Source: CAZQEZ01 sp964592475 (GTDB lineage Bacteria > Bacteroidota > Bacteroidia > Cytophagales > Cyclobacteriaceae). From it: DNA of 64,000 nt. The DNA is taken from positions 11,324 through 75,323 of the forward strand of contig CAZQEZ010000003.1 in assembly GCA_964592475.1 (NCBI GenBank), given 5' to 3'. Within the stretch, counting starts at the first letter, position 1. Each line of letters begins with the position of its first letter. The notes below the pieces were generated by a model. That model ran no database searches, had not been told where the DNA came from, and saw only the letters and a list, made by a program, of their open reading frames with translations. Of this stretch, positions 52,056-60,985 are shown piece by piece. The position numbers were made by a program, and so were the translations under genes.

Positions 52056-53318
52056 TTATATTTTCTTGCCATGCTTTAGCAGGTAGGCTTCCGCTTCTAC
52101 CGACCATAAGCCGTTGTTCTTTTGCACCAAAGCATCCAATTCTTTAAACATAGTATCTTGGCCACCTTTTTTGGCAAAATCCGAAATGGCAGTAAGCTCC
52201 ATGTCCAGATGCGTGTACATCAGTTTTTTGGCGCCAGGTACCTCCGGCAGGTTTTTGGTGGTTTCGGCTACCGCGTTCAATCCGCCAATATGCGTTACCA
52301 GTATCTCAGGTTTTAACAATCCTTTTTCCATCATTTGCAGCGATTCTATCATATCGTCGGTATTGCCGCCACTGGTTGCGGTAATGTGGGTAAAGGCATA
52401 GTGGGCATTGTAAAAATTGAATTCGGCTTTGAAATTCTGATCAGAAGGGCCGGCAAAAAAGTTGAGACAGCCATCAAAACCCAGCAGCGCATCTCCTTGC
52501 TCCACTACAGGTTTTACCGGGGCAAAAACCAGCACATCATCATAGCCCTTATCATCAGTTAATCCGCGCAGGTATTTTACCGGGTCATCTATTTCGGCTG
52601 TATTATAATATTGCAGTTCAATACCATTTTTAGCAGCCTCTTCTACAGGCAATACTTTTTTCACCCAATCCAACCGATCCTGGTCTATATCGGTCACTAC
52701 AAGCATGGAGGGCTTGCGGTCGCAGTGAATAATATAGTCGATGGCAGCCATTCCCATGGGACCGGCGCCAGCCAAAATGGCCATTTTGCCACCTTCTTTG
52801 ATGCCCATATGATGTTGGTATGATCCATACTTAGTATGATAATGTGCATGAAAAGTACCGGCTACACAAGAATAAGGTTCCGATAACGAGGCCGGAAAAA
52901 ACCCTGGGCCGTCATAGGCCAGCAGGCAATTCATTTCCATCACTTCCTGAGGAATCACCACGTAGGTAGCATCACCACCAATGTACTGGTAAGAATAGCC
53001 GGGAGCGTCCAGACTACCTTTGTAGTTAAGCGCGGGTTGTATGGCGAACTTGCTGCCTTCTTTAAATTTATTTTTCCACTTTTTACCTACTTCCACAATG
53101 GTACCGGCAAATTCATGCCCGATCAGTACCGGCGCTTCATGCACATCGTCCGGTATTCGCTTGTGTTTCGGACCCTGCTTGGTGGCTTTGTAAGATGACA
53201 TGCAAAGACTGTCGCTGGTCACCTCCGCCAGTATCTCATCGTCCTTCAAAGCCGGCAAATCAAATTCTTCCAGCCTCAAATCGTCTTGTCCGTATAGTCT
53301 TATTCCTTTTGTTTTCAT
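52056..53318 (-). CDS. Zinc-type alcohol dehydrogenase, sorbose-1-phosphate reductase-like
   Basis: Medium-chain dehydrogenase (COG1063). The N-terminal GroES-like domain has the Zn-ligand region SDSLCMSSYKAT, then LIGHEFAGTIVEVG. The Rossmann domain carries ILAGAGPMGMAAIDYI and VVTDIDQDRLDWV. The large insert GSLDAPGYSYQYIGGDATYVVIP and SLSEPYSCVAG resemble L-sorbose-1-phosphate reductase types. 420 residues is longer than usual (about 350). It stands 107 bases downstream of the SDR gene, behind a short tandem repeat, so may be in a separate transcript. Polyol- or ketose-phosphate substrates are inferred from family and neighbours. Confidence 0.8.
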   Translation of the reverse strand: MKTKGIRLYGQDDLRLEEFDLPALKDDEILAEVTSDSLCMSSYKATKQGPKHKRIPDDVHEAPVLIGHEFAGTIVEVGKKWKNKFKEGSKFAIQPALNYKGSLDAPGYSYQYIGGDATYVVIPQEVMEMNCLLAYDGPGFFPASLSEPYSCVAGTFHAHYHTKYGSYQHHMGIKEGGKMAILAGAGPMGMAAIDYIIHCDRKPSMLVVTDIDQDRLDWVKKVLPVEEAAKNGIELQYYNTAEIDDPVKYLRGLTDDKGYDDVLVFAPVKPVVEQGDALLGFDGCLNFFAGPSDQNFKAEFNFYNAHYAFTHITATSGGNTDDMIESLQMMEKGLLKPEILVTHIGGLNAVAETTKNLPEVPGAKKLMYTHLDMELTAISDFAKKGGQDTMFKELDALVQKNNGLWSVEAEAYLLKHGKKI

Positions 53319-53349
53319 ATTTTTTTATTTAATTATTAGCTAAATATCA

Positions 53350-53380
53350 TTATTTGGTTATTTGGTTATTTGGTTATTTG
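53350..53380. repeat. Short tandem repeat (8-base unit, four copies)
   Basis: TTATTTGG occurs three times followed by TTATTTG, between the ADH start and the SDR stop. It is a simple repeat with potential for slippage-based length change. Confidence 0.85.
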
Positions 53381-53425
53381 AATCGTCTATTATTTTATAA
53401 ACTTATACTTCATACTTCTCAACCA

Positions 53426-54712
53426 CTAGTTCATCATCACCTGCCCACCGGTGACTGGTACTGCCTGTCCGGTTTCGTATTTTTGTTCGATGATATAAAG
53501 AATTGATTTCATCACATCCTCCGGATAACAGCCTCTTTTCATCGGTACTTTACTTTCGTAAAATTTTTTCACATCGGCAATCTCTTTGGCGCCCGGAACT
53601 TTGCCCGCTGCCAGGTATTGAGCAAACAAGCCCTTTTCAGGGTCTGACCACAATGGCCCTTCGAAGTAATTACCGGGACAAACCGCGTTTACCTTGATGT
53701 TGTATTCCACCAGTTCCAGGGCAAACGACTGGGTAAGGCCAATGCCTCCAAATTTGCCCCCGGCATAAGCAAAATTCTTGTTGCTGCCTTGCAAACCCGA
53801 TTTACTGTTGATCTGTATTACATCCATGAAACGATTGGTATCGAATTGATGCTGGATTTTCATCACCTGTGAGATGTATTTTGTGCAAATGAAATAGCCT
53901 TTATAATTTACGTCGGTGACAAAGGAGAATGATTTCTCATCCATTTCATCCAACCCACCGGCACGAAGCACTCCCGCGTTGCTAATCAGCACATCTATAC
54001 CACCAAAAGTGCGCACCGTTTCGGCGGCTAGCTGCTCCACGGACACTGAATCCGCCACGTTAGTTTCTACAAAAAGCAGTTGGTTGTGATTCGCCGCGTT
54101 CTCCAATTCGGCAATCGCTTTTTGCCCCACGGTAGCATTAATATCAGCAATTACTACATTGGCGCCTTCCTGGTAAAATTGCTCCACGATCCCCTTTCCA
54201 AAACCCTGGGCGCCGCCGGTCACTATTACATTTAAATTGCTGGTTCTGCCCGGAGGATTTGCTAACCCATGAATTTCAGAGGCCAGCTTACCTGCATACT
54301 CTGTAAGTTGCTGTTGAGTAAATTCCGAACTTTGAGCATCGGCAATCATTCGTTCATAAAACGGCAGGATAATATCGTTTTCTTTGGCAGAATCACTTAC
54401 TGCCAAAAGTCCGGCTCCGGCCATCAAAATAACGCTGGGTTGCACATGATGTTTTTGCTGAAAATCCTTCAGACTCTGTTGAAAAGCATCCGTAAAACCT
54501 GGCTCAGTAACCGAATGACTAATAACCAGGGGGGCCAAAGGGAATTCTTCTGCTGTAGCTTCCGATTTTTGCAGCATAGGTAAACCGGGAAATTTATCCG
54601 GAGCGGCAAAATAGTTATCTACAATAGAAAGTGGTTTAATCCGTCCGGATTTTTTACCCGAACGACTTAAGATAGCATTTACTGCTGCAATATTTTCAAT
54701 TACAATTTCCAT
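53426..54712 (-). CDS. Short-chain dehydrogenase with aldolase-linker N-terminal domain
   Basis: The C-terminal about 270 residues are an SDR: NVIVTGGAQGFGKGI, VVIADINATVG, SNAGVLRAGG, INSKSGLQGS (Ser) and FAYAGGKFGG (Tyr-x3-Lys). The N-terminal about 155 residues include VILMAGAGLLAVSDSAKE and LPFYERMI. These look like the linker between aldolase and dehydrogenase in bifunctional RhaD/YuxG-type proteins (COG3347), but no aldolase part is present. Such long SDRs are sometimes annotated as sorbitol-6-phosphate 2-dehydrogenases. It follows the PHP-domain gene by 4 bases. The substrate is not shown by sequence; a polyol phosphate is inferred. Confidence 0.8.
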   Translation of the reverse strand: MEIVIENIAAVNAILSRSGKKSGRIKPLSIVDNYFAAPDKFPGLPMLQKSEATAEEFPLAPLVISHSVTEPGFTDAFQQSLKDFQQKHHVQPSVILMAGAGLLAVSDSAKENDIILPFYERMIADAQSSEFTQQQLTEYAGKLASEIHGLANPPGRTSNLNVIVTGGAQGFGKGIVEQFYQEGANVVIADINATVGQKAIAELENAANHNQLLFVETNVADSVSVEQLAAETVRTFGGIDVLISNAGVLRAGGLDEMDEKSFSFVTDVNYKGYFICTKYISQVMKIQHQFDTNRFMDVIQINSKSGLQGSNKNFAYAGGKFGGIGLTQSFALELVEYNIKVNAVCPGNYFEGPLWSDPEKGLFAQYLAAGKVPGAKEIADVKKFYESKVPMKRGCYPEDVMKSILYIIEQKYETGQAVPVTGGQVMMN

Positions 54713-54716
54713 AAAT

Positions 54717-55922
54717 TTATTGTGTCATTTCAGCAATTACTTTTTCCCCAAGGGCGATAAACTCCTCTTTTTTATCCCTGGCCGGTTTGCCCTGCTCATC
54801 TACATAACCGGCTTCACCTTTGGCCTGCAAATATTCATGAGCAGCCACTATGCAAGCACCCTCATAGCCAACTTTTAGCAAATAATCATCCAGGGGCTGA
54901 TCGGAGCATGTTACGGTTAAAGGTTCCATGGCGGGTGTATTATGCTCGGTACCGAATGTAACCACAATATCCCTATCCTCGAAAAATTGAACGAAATCTT
55001 TCAATATTTCAAATTTATTCCGGGTTGGAATTAGTTCAATGCAATGTACATTCAGTTCCTGCAAGCGCTGGTAAAGTTTTTCGTAATCCTGCTCAAATTC
55101 CGTAAAATCACCTTTGGCATCATCCAGCAGCACAGGATAGCAGGGAATGCCTCCGGCATTGAGAATGATCTCAATTACTTCAGGTATTTCCAGAAAAGCT
55201 TTGGGATCTTCCGGCACAAAGGCCACCCCACCACTTTTGAGCAAATTACCCCTGGCTTCATTATCTACCGCAGCTACATCATCAAGATCAGCTTTCATGG
55301 GTTTGCCATAAATTTTTTCCAGGGCAGCTTTCCTATCCTCCGTACTGTTATATTTTTCATAAACTGCTGTGCGAACCGCCTTGGCAATATGCCGCTCCCG
55401 CACCAGTTCTTTGGCGTAGCGGTTTTTAATTTCTTCAAATGGTATTTGCAAATCCTGCATACCAATAGCGGCCAAATGCTGGTTCAGCTTTTCTACCATG
55501 CTCATGGTTTGCTTCATGCTTTCCGCGAATACGCTGTCAAGTTTTTGCTGATAAGGCGGGTCCAGATACACGGGAAATCTCAGGCCTTTGCCGCTAAAGT
55601 AAGTCCGGCCGGGATTGTTGGGATCGTTTACCTTCATACCCTCTTTTTGCTCTTGCAATAAAAGCCCCATGAACTCTATGTTGAAAAGCGGAAATTTTCT
55701 GTGTTTCACTGATAGATCATGAAAGGCCGGATAGCCATCCATGGTAATAAAGTCGTTGATTCCCAGCACTTTAATGTCTTCCTGATCGGCCATTTCAAAT
55801 ACCTGTTCGATATTTTCGAAAGCGCTGAAAGAAAATGGCGTATGAAAATGTCCGTTTACTTTCACTACCTGGCCGTTACCTTTTAATTCTTCTTTGGCTG
55901 GCAATTTTTCTAAAATACTCAT
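54717..55922 (-). CDS. PHP-domain metal-dependent phosphoesterase-like protein
   Basis: The N-terminus carries the PHP signature VNGHFHTPFSFSAF (H25-x-H27), then NDFITMDGYPAFHDL. The C-terminal side has NAGGIPCYPVLLD, CIELIPTRN and VTFGTEHNTPAM, with the expected metal-ligand His/Glu, all consistent with a PHP barrel of about 400 residues. PHP proteins hydrolyse phosphate esters or serve in polymerase and histidinol phosphatase roles. No other domain is seen. Its place inside the polyol/E1-E2-E3 operon suggests action on a phosphorylated intermediate; this is inference. It lies 5 bases after the mannitol-phosphate dehydrogenase-type gene. Confidence 0.75.
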   Translation of the reverse strand: MSILEKLPAKEELKGNGQVVKVNGHFHTPFSFSAFENIEQVFEMADQEDIKVLGINDFITMDGYPAFHDLSVKHRKFPLFNIEFMGLLLQEQKEGMKVNDPNNPGRTYFSGKGLRFPVYLDPPYQQKLDSVFAESMKQTMSMVEKLNQHLAAIGMQDLQIPFEEIKNRYAKELVRERHIAKAVRTAVYEKYNSTEDRKAALEKIYGKPMKADLDDVAAVDNEARGNLLKSGGVAFVPEDPKAFLEIPEVIEIILNAGGIPCYPVLLDDAKGDFTEFEQDYEKLYQRLQELNVHCIELIPTRNKFEILKDFVQFFEDRDIVVTFGTEHNTPAMEPLTVTCSDQPLDDYLLKVGYEGACIVAAHEYLQAKGEAGYVDEQGKPARDKKEEFIALGEKVIAEMTQ

Positions 55923-55927
55923 ATATT

Positions 55928-57139
55928 TTAAGATTTATGTTTTTGCAAATCTGATTGTAGTTCTTCTTTAATTTTTTCCGCTAGCGCGAATATTTCGGCA
56001 TCCTTTGCCGGGTCTTGTTTGCAAACTTCTGATAAAATTTTGACCAAACTATCCTGATGTATCCGCCTAAACTCAGCGTCGTTGGAAAATAATTTCCCTT
56101 CCTCGTCGGTAGCACGAAAATATATTCCCGCCACTGCAGCTTTTAAAATTTTATCGTAAGGTTTATTGAATTGGCGAGCAATTTTGATGGCCCCAAACAA
56201 CCTGTCTTCCGAACCTAATTTCCGAGGCAAATCTAGTCCTACCCGATAAACGGTATCGCCCAGGTAACGGTTGGAGAAGCGCTGCAATAAATCTTCAATG
56301 TGTTCTTCGATGGCTCGCGGGGTAAATTCATCAGGATATTTGGCTTTTAAAATTTCCCCGGCCTGATGCATGGTGTCTTTGACCTGTTGCCATAAACATG
56401 GCTCTTCTAACACCTCGTGAATAAATTTCTTGGCAGGATAATAAAAATTGCCCAGGTAAGCGGTGGTAGCGTGCCCCAGGTTGTGTATAAAGGATTTCCG
56501 GTCTACCCAAGCCTTCATGTTTTCCTTCGCCTCCAATCCTACTATTTGTGGAACGGGATTAATGAACCCCTTTTTATCCACTATTAAGGTGTTGTATGGC
56601 TCGGCAAATACTTGTAGCGGGTCCGTCTCTTCGTCTATTTTACTCATAATGGGCACCATTTTGCCAATGCTGGTTTCCACCAGACCTATTCTTTCTTCCT
56701 GAGGAAAATTTTCGGGTAGATATTTGCCTAATTCCTGCCGCATAAATTCAGCGGCATCACGCATATTTTCGGCAATGATAATGTCCAGTGCTCGCCCGGG
56801 ATATTTTTTCTCCCGCAGCAAGGCTCCTTCAGCAATCCGTGGAATAACCTTCACCAACCCGTTTTTGCCTACACTTACTGCCAGCAGGTCAGCTTCTGCC
56901 ACTGCATTTTGCACTGCATCCGTATCGGTGGCCAGTATGCCATTCACATTTTCAATTAAAAGTTGCTCTTCCTCTGCCGATTTGATGACTACCTTGTAAC
57001 TTTTACGCTGATTCAAAAGGTCAATGATAGGTGCGGCAATATCGATAAAAGTCACCTGGTAGCCAGCCCTGCTAAAGAGCTGACCTATGAATGACCTTCC
57101 GATTTTGCCGGCGCCAAATATGACCATTTTTTTCCTCAT
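55928..57139 (-). CDS. Mannitol-1-phosphate 5-dehydrogenase family protein
   Basis: Long-chain polyol dehydrogenase related to MtlD. The NAD-binding motif MVIFGAGKIGRSFIGQLFSRAG is at the N-terminus, and the C-terminal domain has the catalytic region RKSFIHNLGHATTAYLG. VETSIGKMVPIM and NPVPQIVGLEAKENMKAWVD are family blocks. 403 residues is close to E. coli MtlD (382). No mannitol PTS gene is present in the window, so mannitol-1-phosphate is only the default substrate guess. The stop of the E1 gene overlaps its start by 4 bases, showing tight coupling. Confidence 0.85.
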   Translation of the reverse strand: MRKKMVIFGAGKIGRSFIGQLFSRAGYQVTFIDIAAPIIDLLNQRKSYKVVIKSAEEEQLLIENVNGILATDTDAVQNAVAEADLLAVSVGKNGLVKVIPRIAEGALLREKKYPGRALDIIIAENMRDAAEFMRQELGKYLPENFPQEERIGLVETSIGKMVPIMSKIDEETDPLQVFAEPYNTLIVDKKGFINPVPQIVGLEAKENMKAWVDRKSFIHNLGHATTAYLGNFYYPAKKFIHEVLEEPCLWQQVKDTMHQAGEILKAKYPDEFTPRAIEEHIEDLLQRFSNRYLGDTVYRVGLDLPRKLGSEDRLFGAIKIARQFNKPYDKILKAAVAGIYFRATDEEGKLFSNDAEFRRIHQDSLVKILSEVCKQDPAKDAEIFALAEKIKEELQSDLQKHKS

Positions 57140-59604
57140 ATGCCTTTTTTACTTCTGTCCAGTAATTCCAATTCTTTGAAGTTATTCTTTACCTGATGAC
57201 CTTCTAGCGGCAATATTTTTTCATGGATTACATCAATGATCCAATCGGCCTGAGGAAAGAAAAACTCCTCCTGCTCAAAGGATGGTGTGATCCAGTTGCG
57301 GGAACCAACCACTACCGGCGGAGCGTCCAGGTAATCGAAGGCAAAGTTGGTAATATTGGAGGCCATATCGTTAAGGTAAGAACCCCTGGTTACCGCGTCA
57401 CTGGCCAGTACAATCTTTCCGGTTTTCTTTACCGATTCAATTACTAATTCGTAATTGAAAGGTACCAGGCTACGGGCATCAATAATTTCTGCTTCCAGGT
57501 TGTACTTTTCTTTTAAAATATCGGCGGCTTCAAGAGCGCGGTATAAGGTGGCGCCAATAGTAAGGATGGTGATGTCTTTACCTTTGCGCTTGATATCTGG
57601 TTCTCCCATTTCAATTTCATAGTATCCTTCCGGTACTCCCTCTTCATGGAACATTTCCCCTACATCGTAAATCCGCTGACTCTCGAAGAAAATTACCGGG
57701 TCAGTTCCCTGCAGGGCGGCATTCATCAAGCCTTTGGCATCGTATGGTGTAGCAGGGAAACAAACTTTCAACCCGGGAATATGCGCTACCAGCGAGGTAA
57801 AATCCTGCGAGTGTTGAGCCCCATATTTTGAGCCTACTGATAACCGAATCACTGCTGGCATACTAATTAAACCTCCGCTCATGCTTTGCCATTTTGAGAG
57901 CTGATTAAAAACTTCGTCACCGGCGCGACCCAGGAAGTCGCAATACATAATTTCGGCGATTACCCGACCGCCGCACATGGCGTATCCTACGGCAGTACCC
58001 ACGATGGCGCCTTCGGAAATAGAAGAATTGAAGAGGCGGTGATAAGGCAAGGCTTCAGTCAATCCGCGATACACGGCGAATGCACCACCCCAGTCCCGGT
58101 TTTCTTCGCCATAGGCTACCGTAGTCGGGTCTTTGTAAAAACGGTCGACAATGGCTTCAAACAATCCATCACGCAGCTGGTACATTCGATTTTTAGATAC
58201 CGGCTGTCCGTCTTTGAAAGCAAATCTTTCTTTTTTCTGGATTTGCTGTACCCGCGGATTTTCTTCCATTGAATGGTTTACTTCCGGAGTCCGGCCTTCT
58301 TCCATCGTATCCTTCGATTGATTAGAAAACATATACTGACCAATTTCATTGGGATTTTTCACCAAGTCCATGCGAGGCGAAACCTCATCGTTACCCGCTA
58401 ATTTCAGCACTTTGGTCACTTCATCTACCGCCTTGCGGTTAAGCTGGTCAATTTCTTCCTGGCTGCAAATATTGGCTTTTACCAAATCCTGCGCGTAGGT
58501 AATGATAGAATCCACACTTTGCCAGGCATCAATTTCTTCTTTGGTGCGATAAGCCGAAGCATCGGAAGGGCTATGGCCACTAAAACGGTAAGTAAGCGTA
58601 TCTAGCATTACCGGACCTTTTTTATCTTCAATTATTTGTTTTTTACGTCGGTAAGCATCAATTACCGCCAATGGATTGTAACCATCCACTCGCTCGGCAT
58701 GCATGTTTTCCGGGTTGATACCGGCGCCTAACCTGGCCAGAATATCAAATCCCATAGTTTCCCCTCGGGTTTGGCCGCCCATGCCGTATTGATTATTCAT
58801 AAAATTGATAATGATGGGCAGACCTCCCTGCATATCGCCTTCCCAAAGCCGGCGGAACTGGTCCATGGTAGAAAATACCAGGCCTTCCCATACCGGCCCA
58901 CAACCGGCGGAGGCATCTCCGATGTTGGCCACTACCAAACCTGATTTACGATTTACTTTTTTGTACAAAGCTGCGCCCACGGCAATATCGCCGGAGCCAC
59001 CTACGATTGCGTTATTGGGGTAAACCCCAAAGGGCGTGAAAAAGGCATGCATAGAGCCACCCAGGCCCCGATTGAAGCCGTAAGCTTTTCCGAATATTTC
59101 TGCTAAAGTACCATAAAGCAGGAAATCAATGGCCAGGTCCTTGATGTTATCCGGTCGTTCTTTTTCTACCACCCGCAATGCTTCACCATCGAAATAATTT
59201 CGCATGATACTCATCAACTGGTCTTCATCCAGCTTATGAATAGCAGAAAGTCCTTTGGCTAATATCTCGCCATGGCTCCGGTGCGAACCGAAGATGTAAT
59301 CATTCTCATTGAGCAGGTAGGCCATACCCACAGCTGATGCTTCCTGCCCAATGGACAAGTGGGCCGGACCGGCATGATTGTAGGAAACGCCATTGTATTC
59401 GTTAGAAATTTTGATGGAATTGAGCATGGTCTCAAATTCCCTGATAATTACCATGTCATGGTAAATACGGATGAAATCTTCGCGGGAAAAATTAGTTTTT
59501 TCCTCTTCGATATTTTTATCATAGCTGCAAACCGGAATCGGTTCGATGAAAATGCTGTTTTTTTTCCTGCTTTCTACAGGGTCGATGAACAGTGACTTGG
59601 TCAT
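57136..59604 (-). CDS. Thiamine-diphosphate-dependent dehydrogenase E1, fused alpha and beta subunits
   Basis: One chain of 822 residues joins E1-alpha (about 30-430) and E1-beta (about 465-822) of a 2-oxoacid or acetoin dehydrogenase complex. Alpha has FGSHRSHGEILAKG, RGLGGSMHAFF and a thiamine-diphosphate motif reading GDASAGCGPVWEG to NNQYGMGG. The usual GDG is GDA, and the spacing to NN is about 39 residues, longer than normal. Beta has GEENRDWGGAF, SISEGAIVGTAVGYAMCGG and HSQDFTSLVAHIPGL. The gene sits between lpd and the polyol dehydrogenase. The fused form occurs in several Bacteroidota; the substrate is unknown. Confidence 0.88.
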   Translation of the reverse strand: MTKSLFIDPVESRKKNSIFIEPIPVCSYDKNIEEEKTNFSREDFIRIYHDMVIIREFETMLNSIKISNEYNGVSYNHAGPAHLSIGQEASAVGMAYLLNENDYIFGSHRSHGEILAKGLSAIHKLDEDQLMSIMRNYFDGEALRVVEKERPDNIKDLAIDFLLYGTLAEIFGKAYGFNRGLGGSMHAFFTPFGVYPNNAIVGGSGDIAVGAALYKKVNRKSGLVVANIGDASAGCGPVWEGLVFSTMDQFRRLWEGDMQGGLPIIINFMNNQYGMGGQTRGETMGFDILARLGAGINPENMHAERVDGYNPLAVIDAYRRKKQIIEDKKGPVMLDTLTYRFSGHSPSDASAYRTKEEIDAWQSVDSIITYAQDLVKANICSQEEIDQLNRKAVDEVTKVLKLAGNDEVSPRMDLVKNPNEIGQYMFSNQSKDTMEEGRTPEVNHSMEENPRVQQIQKKERFAFKDGQPVSKNRMYQLRDGLFEAIVDRFYKDPTTVAYGEENRDWGGAFAVYRGLTEALPYHRLFNSSISEGAIVGTAVGYAMCGGRVIAEIMYCDFLGRAGDEVFNQLSKWQSMSGGLISMPAVIRLSVGSKYGAQHSQDFTSLVAHIPGLKVCFPATPYDAKGLMNAALQGTDPVIFFESQRIYDVGEMFHEEGVPEGYYEIEMGEPDIKRKGKDITILTIGATLYRALEAADILKEKYNLEAEIIDARSLVPFNYELVIESVKKTGKIVLASDAVTRGSYLNDMASNITNFAFDYLDAPPVVVGSRNWITPSFEQEEFFFPQADWIIDVIHEKILPLEGHQVKNNFKELELLDRSKKGI

Positions 59605-59618
59605 AGTATTTTTTTATT

Positions 59619-60983
59619 TTAGTCTTTAAATGCAAATATTGTTTCTTTAATAACTTCCGATACGGTAGGGTGCGGAAAAACCACTTCTTCGGCATCCTGC
59701 AGGCGGAATTCTGATTCTATCATTTGAGCGGCGCCAAAGATCATTTCCGAACATACTCCGCCAATCATATGTACCCCCGCAATCTGGTTGTACTTTTTGT
59801 TGACGATGATTTTACAATGGCCCTGCTTGCCTTCATTTTCAGCAATGAATCGGCCACTGTAGGCCATGGGCAATTTTTTTACCGCGTAATCCATGCCTGT
59901 TGCTTTGGCTTGCTCCTCGGTAATGCCCACCGAAGCCACTTCCGGGTTGGTATAAATTACCCCGGGAATGGCATGATAACGCATGCGATCCGGCCGACCA
60001 GCCAATTGATTGACCACCACTTCGCCTTCACGATAAGCAGTGTGCGCCAACAATGATTTGCCATTCACATCGCCCGCGGCAAATACATTAGGCACATTGG
60101 TTTGCAATTGATCGTTAGTTTTTATGGCGCCTTTTTCTACCAGTACTCCTAAACTCTCCAAACCAAAGCCTTCCACATTGGGCCTACGACCCACACTGAC
60201 CAGTACTTCATTGGCTTCAATTTCCAGCCGCTCGCCATTTTTTTCCGCTATTACTTTTTTACCCTGTATTTCCATCACTTTGGTTTGCAAATGGATGGTG
60301 ATGCCGCGCTTGGTCAGGTCCTTTCGCAAATGAGCGGCTATTTCTTTGTCCATGCCAGGCGTAATTTCGTCCAGCATTTCAATTACCGTTACTTCAGTAC
60401 CCAGGCTACGGTAGAAGCTGCCAAACTCCAACCCGATATAACCGCCGCCAATTATCACAAGGCTTTCCGGTGCCTGCTGTAGGTCCAGTATTTCTTTGCT
60501 GGTGAGAATGTTTTCCTTCTGCAAACCAGGAATGGGAGGTATGAATGGGGAGGCTCCGGTGGCTATCATCAGGTTACGTGCCTGGTAGTTACTGCCCCCG
60601 GCTTCGATTGTTACATTGCCATCCGATTTTCCGGTGATGGTTGCTTTTTGATTGATTACCGTAACCTGGTGCTTTTTCAGTCTCATGGTTACCCCATTCA
60701 CCAGGGTGTCGATTACTTGGTTTTTTCGTTTGTAAATGGCAGGATAGTCAAAACTTGCTTCCGGTATTACCAGGCCATATTTACCGGCATCGCGGGCGTT
60801 TTCAAGCAGTTTGGCGGTGTGCAGCATGGTTTTGGTGGGAATGCAGCCTTCATTGAGGCAAACCCCACCCAGCCGGTTGGTTTCAAATACCACTGCTTTC
60901 AGGCCATTTTGGGCTGCCCTTTCCGCTGCATTGTATCCGGCAGGTCCGCCACCGATGATTGCCAGGTCAAAAATTTCTTCCAT
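59619..60983 (-). CDS. lpdA: Dihydrolipoyl dehydrogenase (E3)
   Basis: Flavoprotein that reoxidises the lipoyl groups of E2 with NAD. The FAD motif LAIIGGGPAGYNAAERAAQ, the redox-active disulfide GGVCLNEGCIPTKTML, the NAD-binding VIIGGGYIGLEFGSFY, the second FAD contact VFAAGDVNG and the C-terminal VFPHPTVSEVI with the catalytic His are intact. 454 residues is standard. It sits 2 bases after E2 and 15 before E1, so it appears dedicated to this complex, though it could serve others. Confidence 0.96.
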   Translation of the reverse strand: MEEIFDLAIIGGGPAGYNAAERAAQNGLKAVVFETNRLGGVCLNEGCIPTKTMLHTAKLLENARDAGKYGLVIPEASFDYPAIYKRKNQVIDTLVNGVTMRLKKHQVTVINQKATITGKSDGNVTIEAGGSNYQARNLMIATGASPFIPPIPGLQKENILTSKEILDLQQAPESLVIIGGGYIGLEFGSFYRSLGTEVTVIEMLDEITPGMDKEIAAHLRKDLTKRGITIHLQTKVMEIQGKKVIAEKNGERLEIEANEVLVSVGRRPNVEGFGLESLGVLVEKGAIKTNDQLQTNVPNVFAAGDVNGKSLLAHTAYREGEVVVNQLAGRPDRMRYHAIPGVIYTNPEVASVGITEEQAKATGMDYAVKKLPMAYSGRFIAENEGKQGHCKIIVNKKYNQIAGVHMIGGVCSEMIFGAAQMIESEFRLQDAEEVVFPHPTVSEVIKETIFAFKD

Positions 60984-60985
60984 AA

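Noticed and set aside
53350..53380. TTATTTG repeats as promoter -7 elements
   Set aside because: They lack the TAnnTTTG spacing and look like a simple 8-base tandem repeat.
55044..55661. 205-codon plus-strand frame inside the PHP-domain gene
   Set aside because: Hydrophobic/Phe-rich shadow of the minus-strand gene, without start signals or homology-like blocks.
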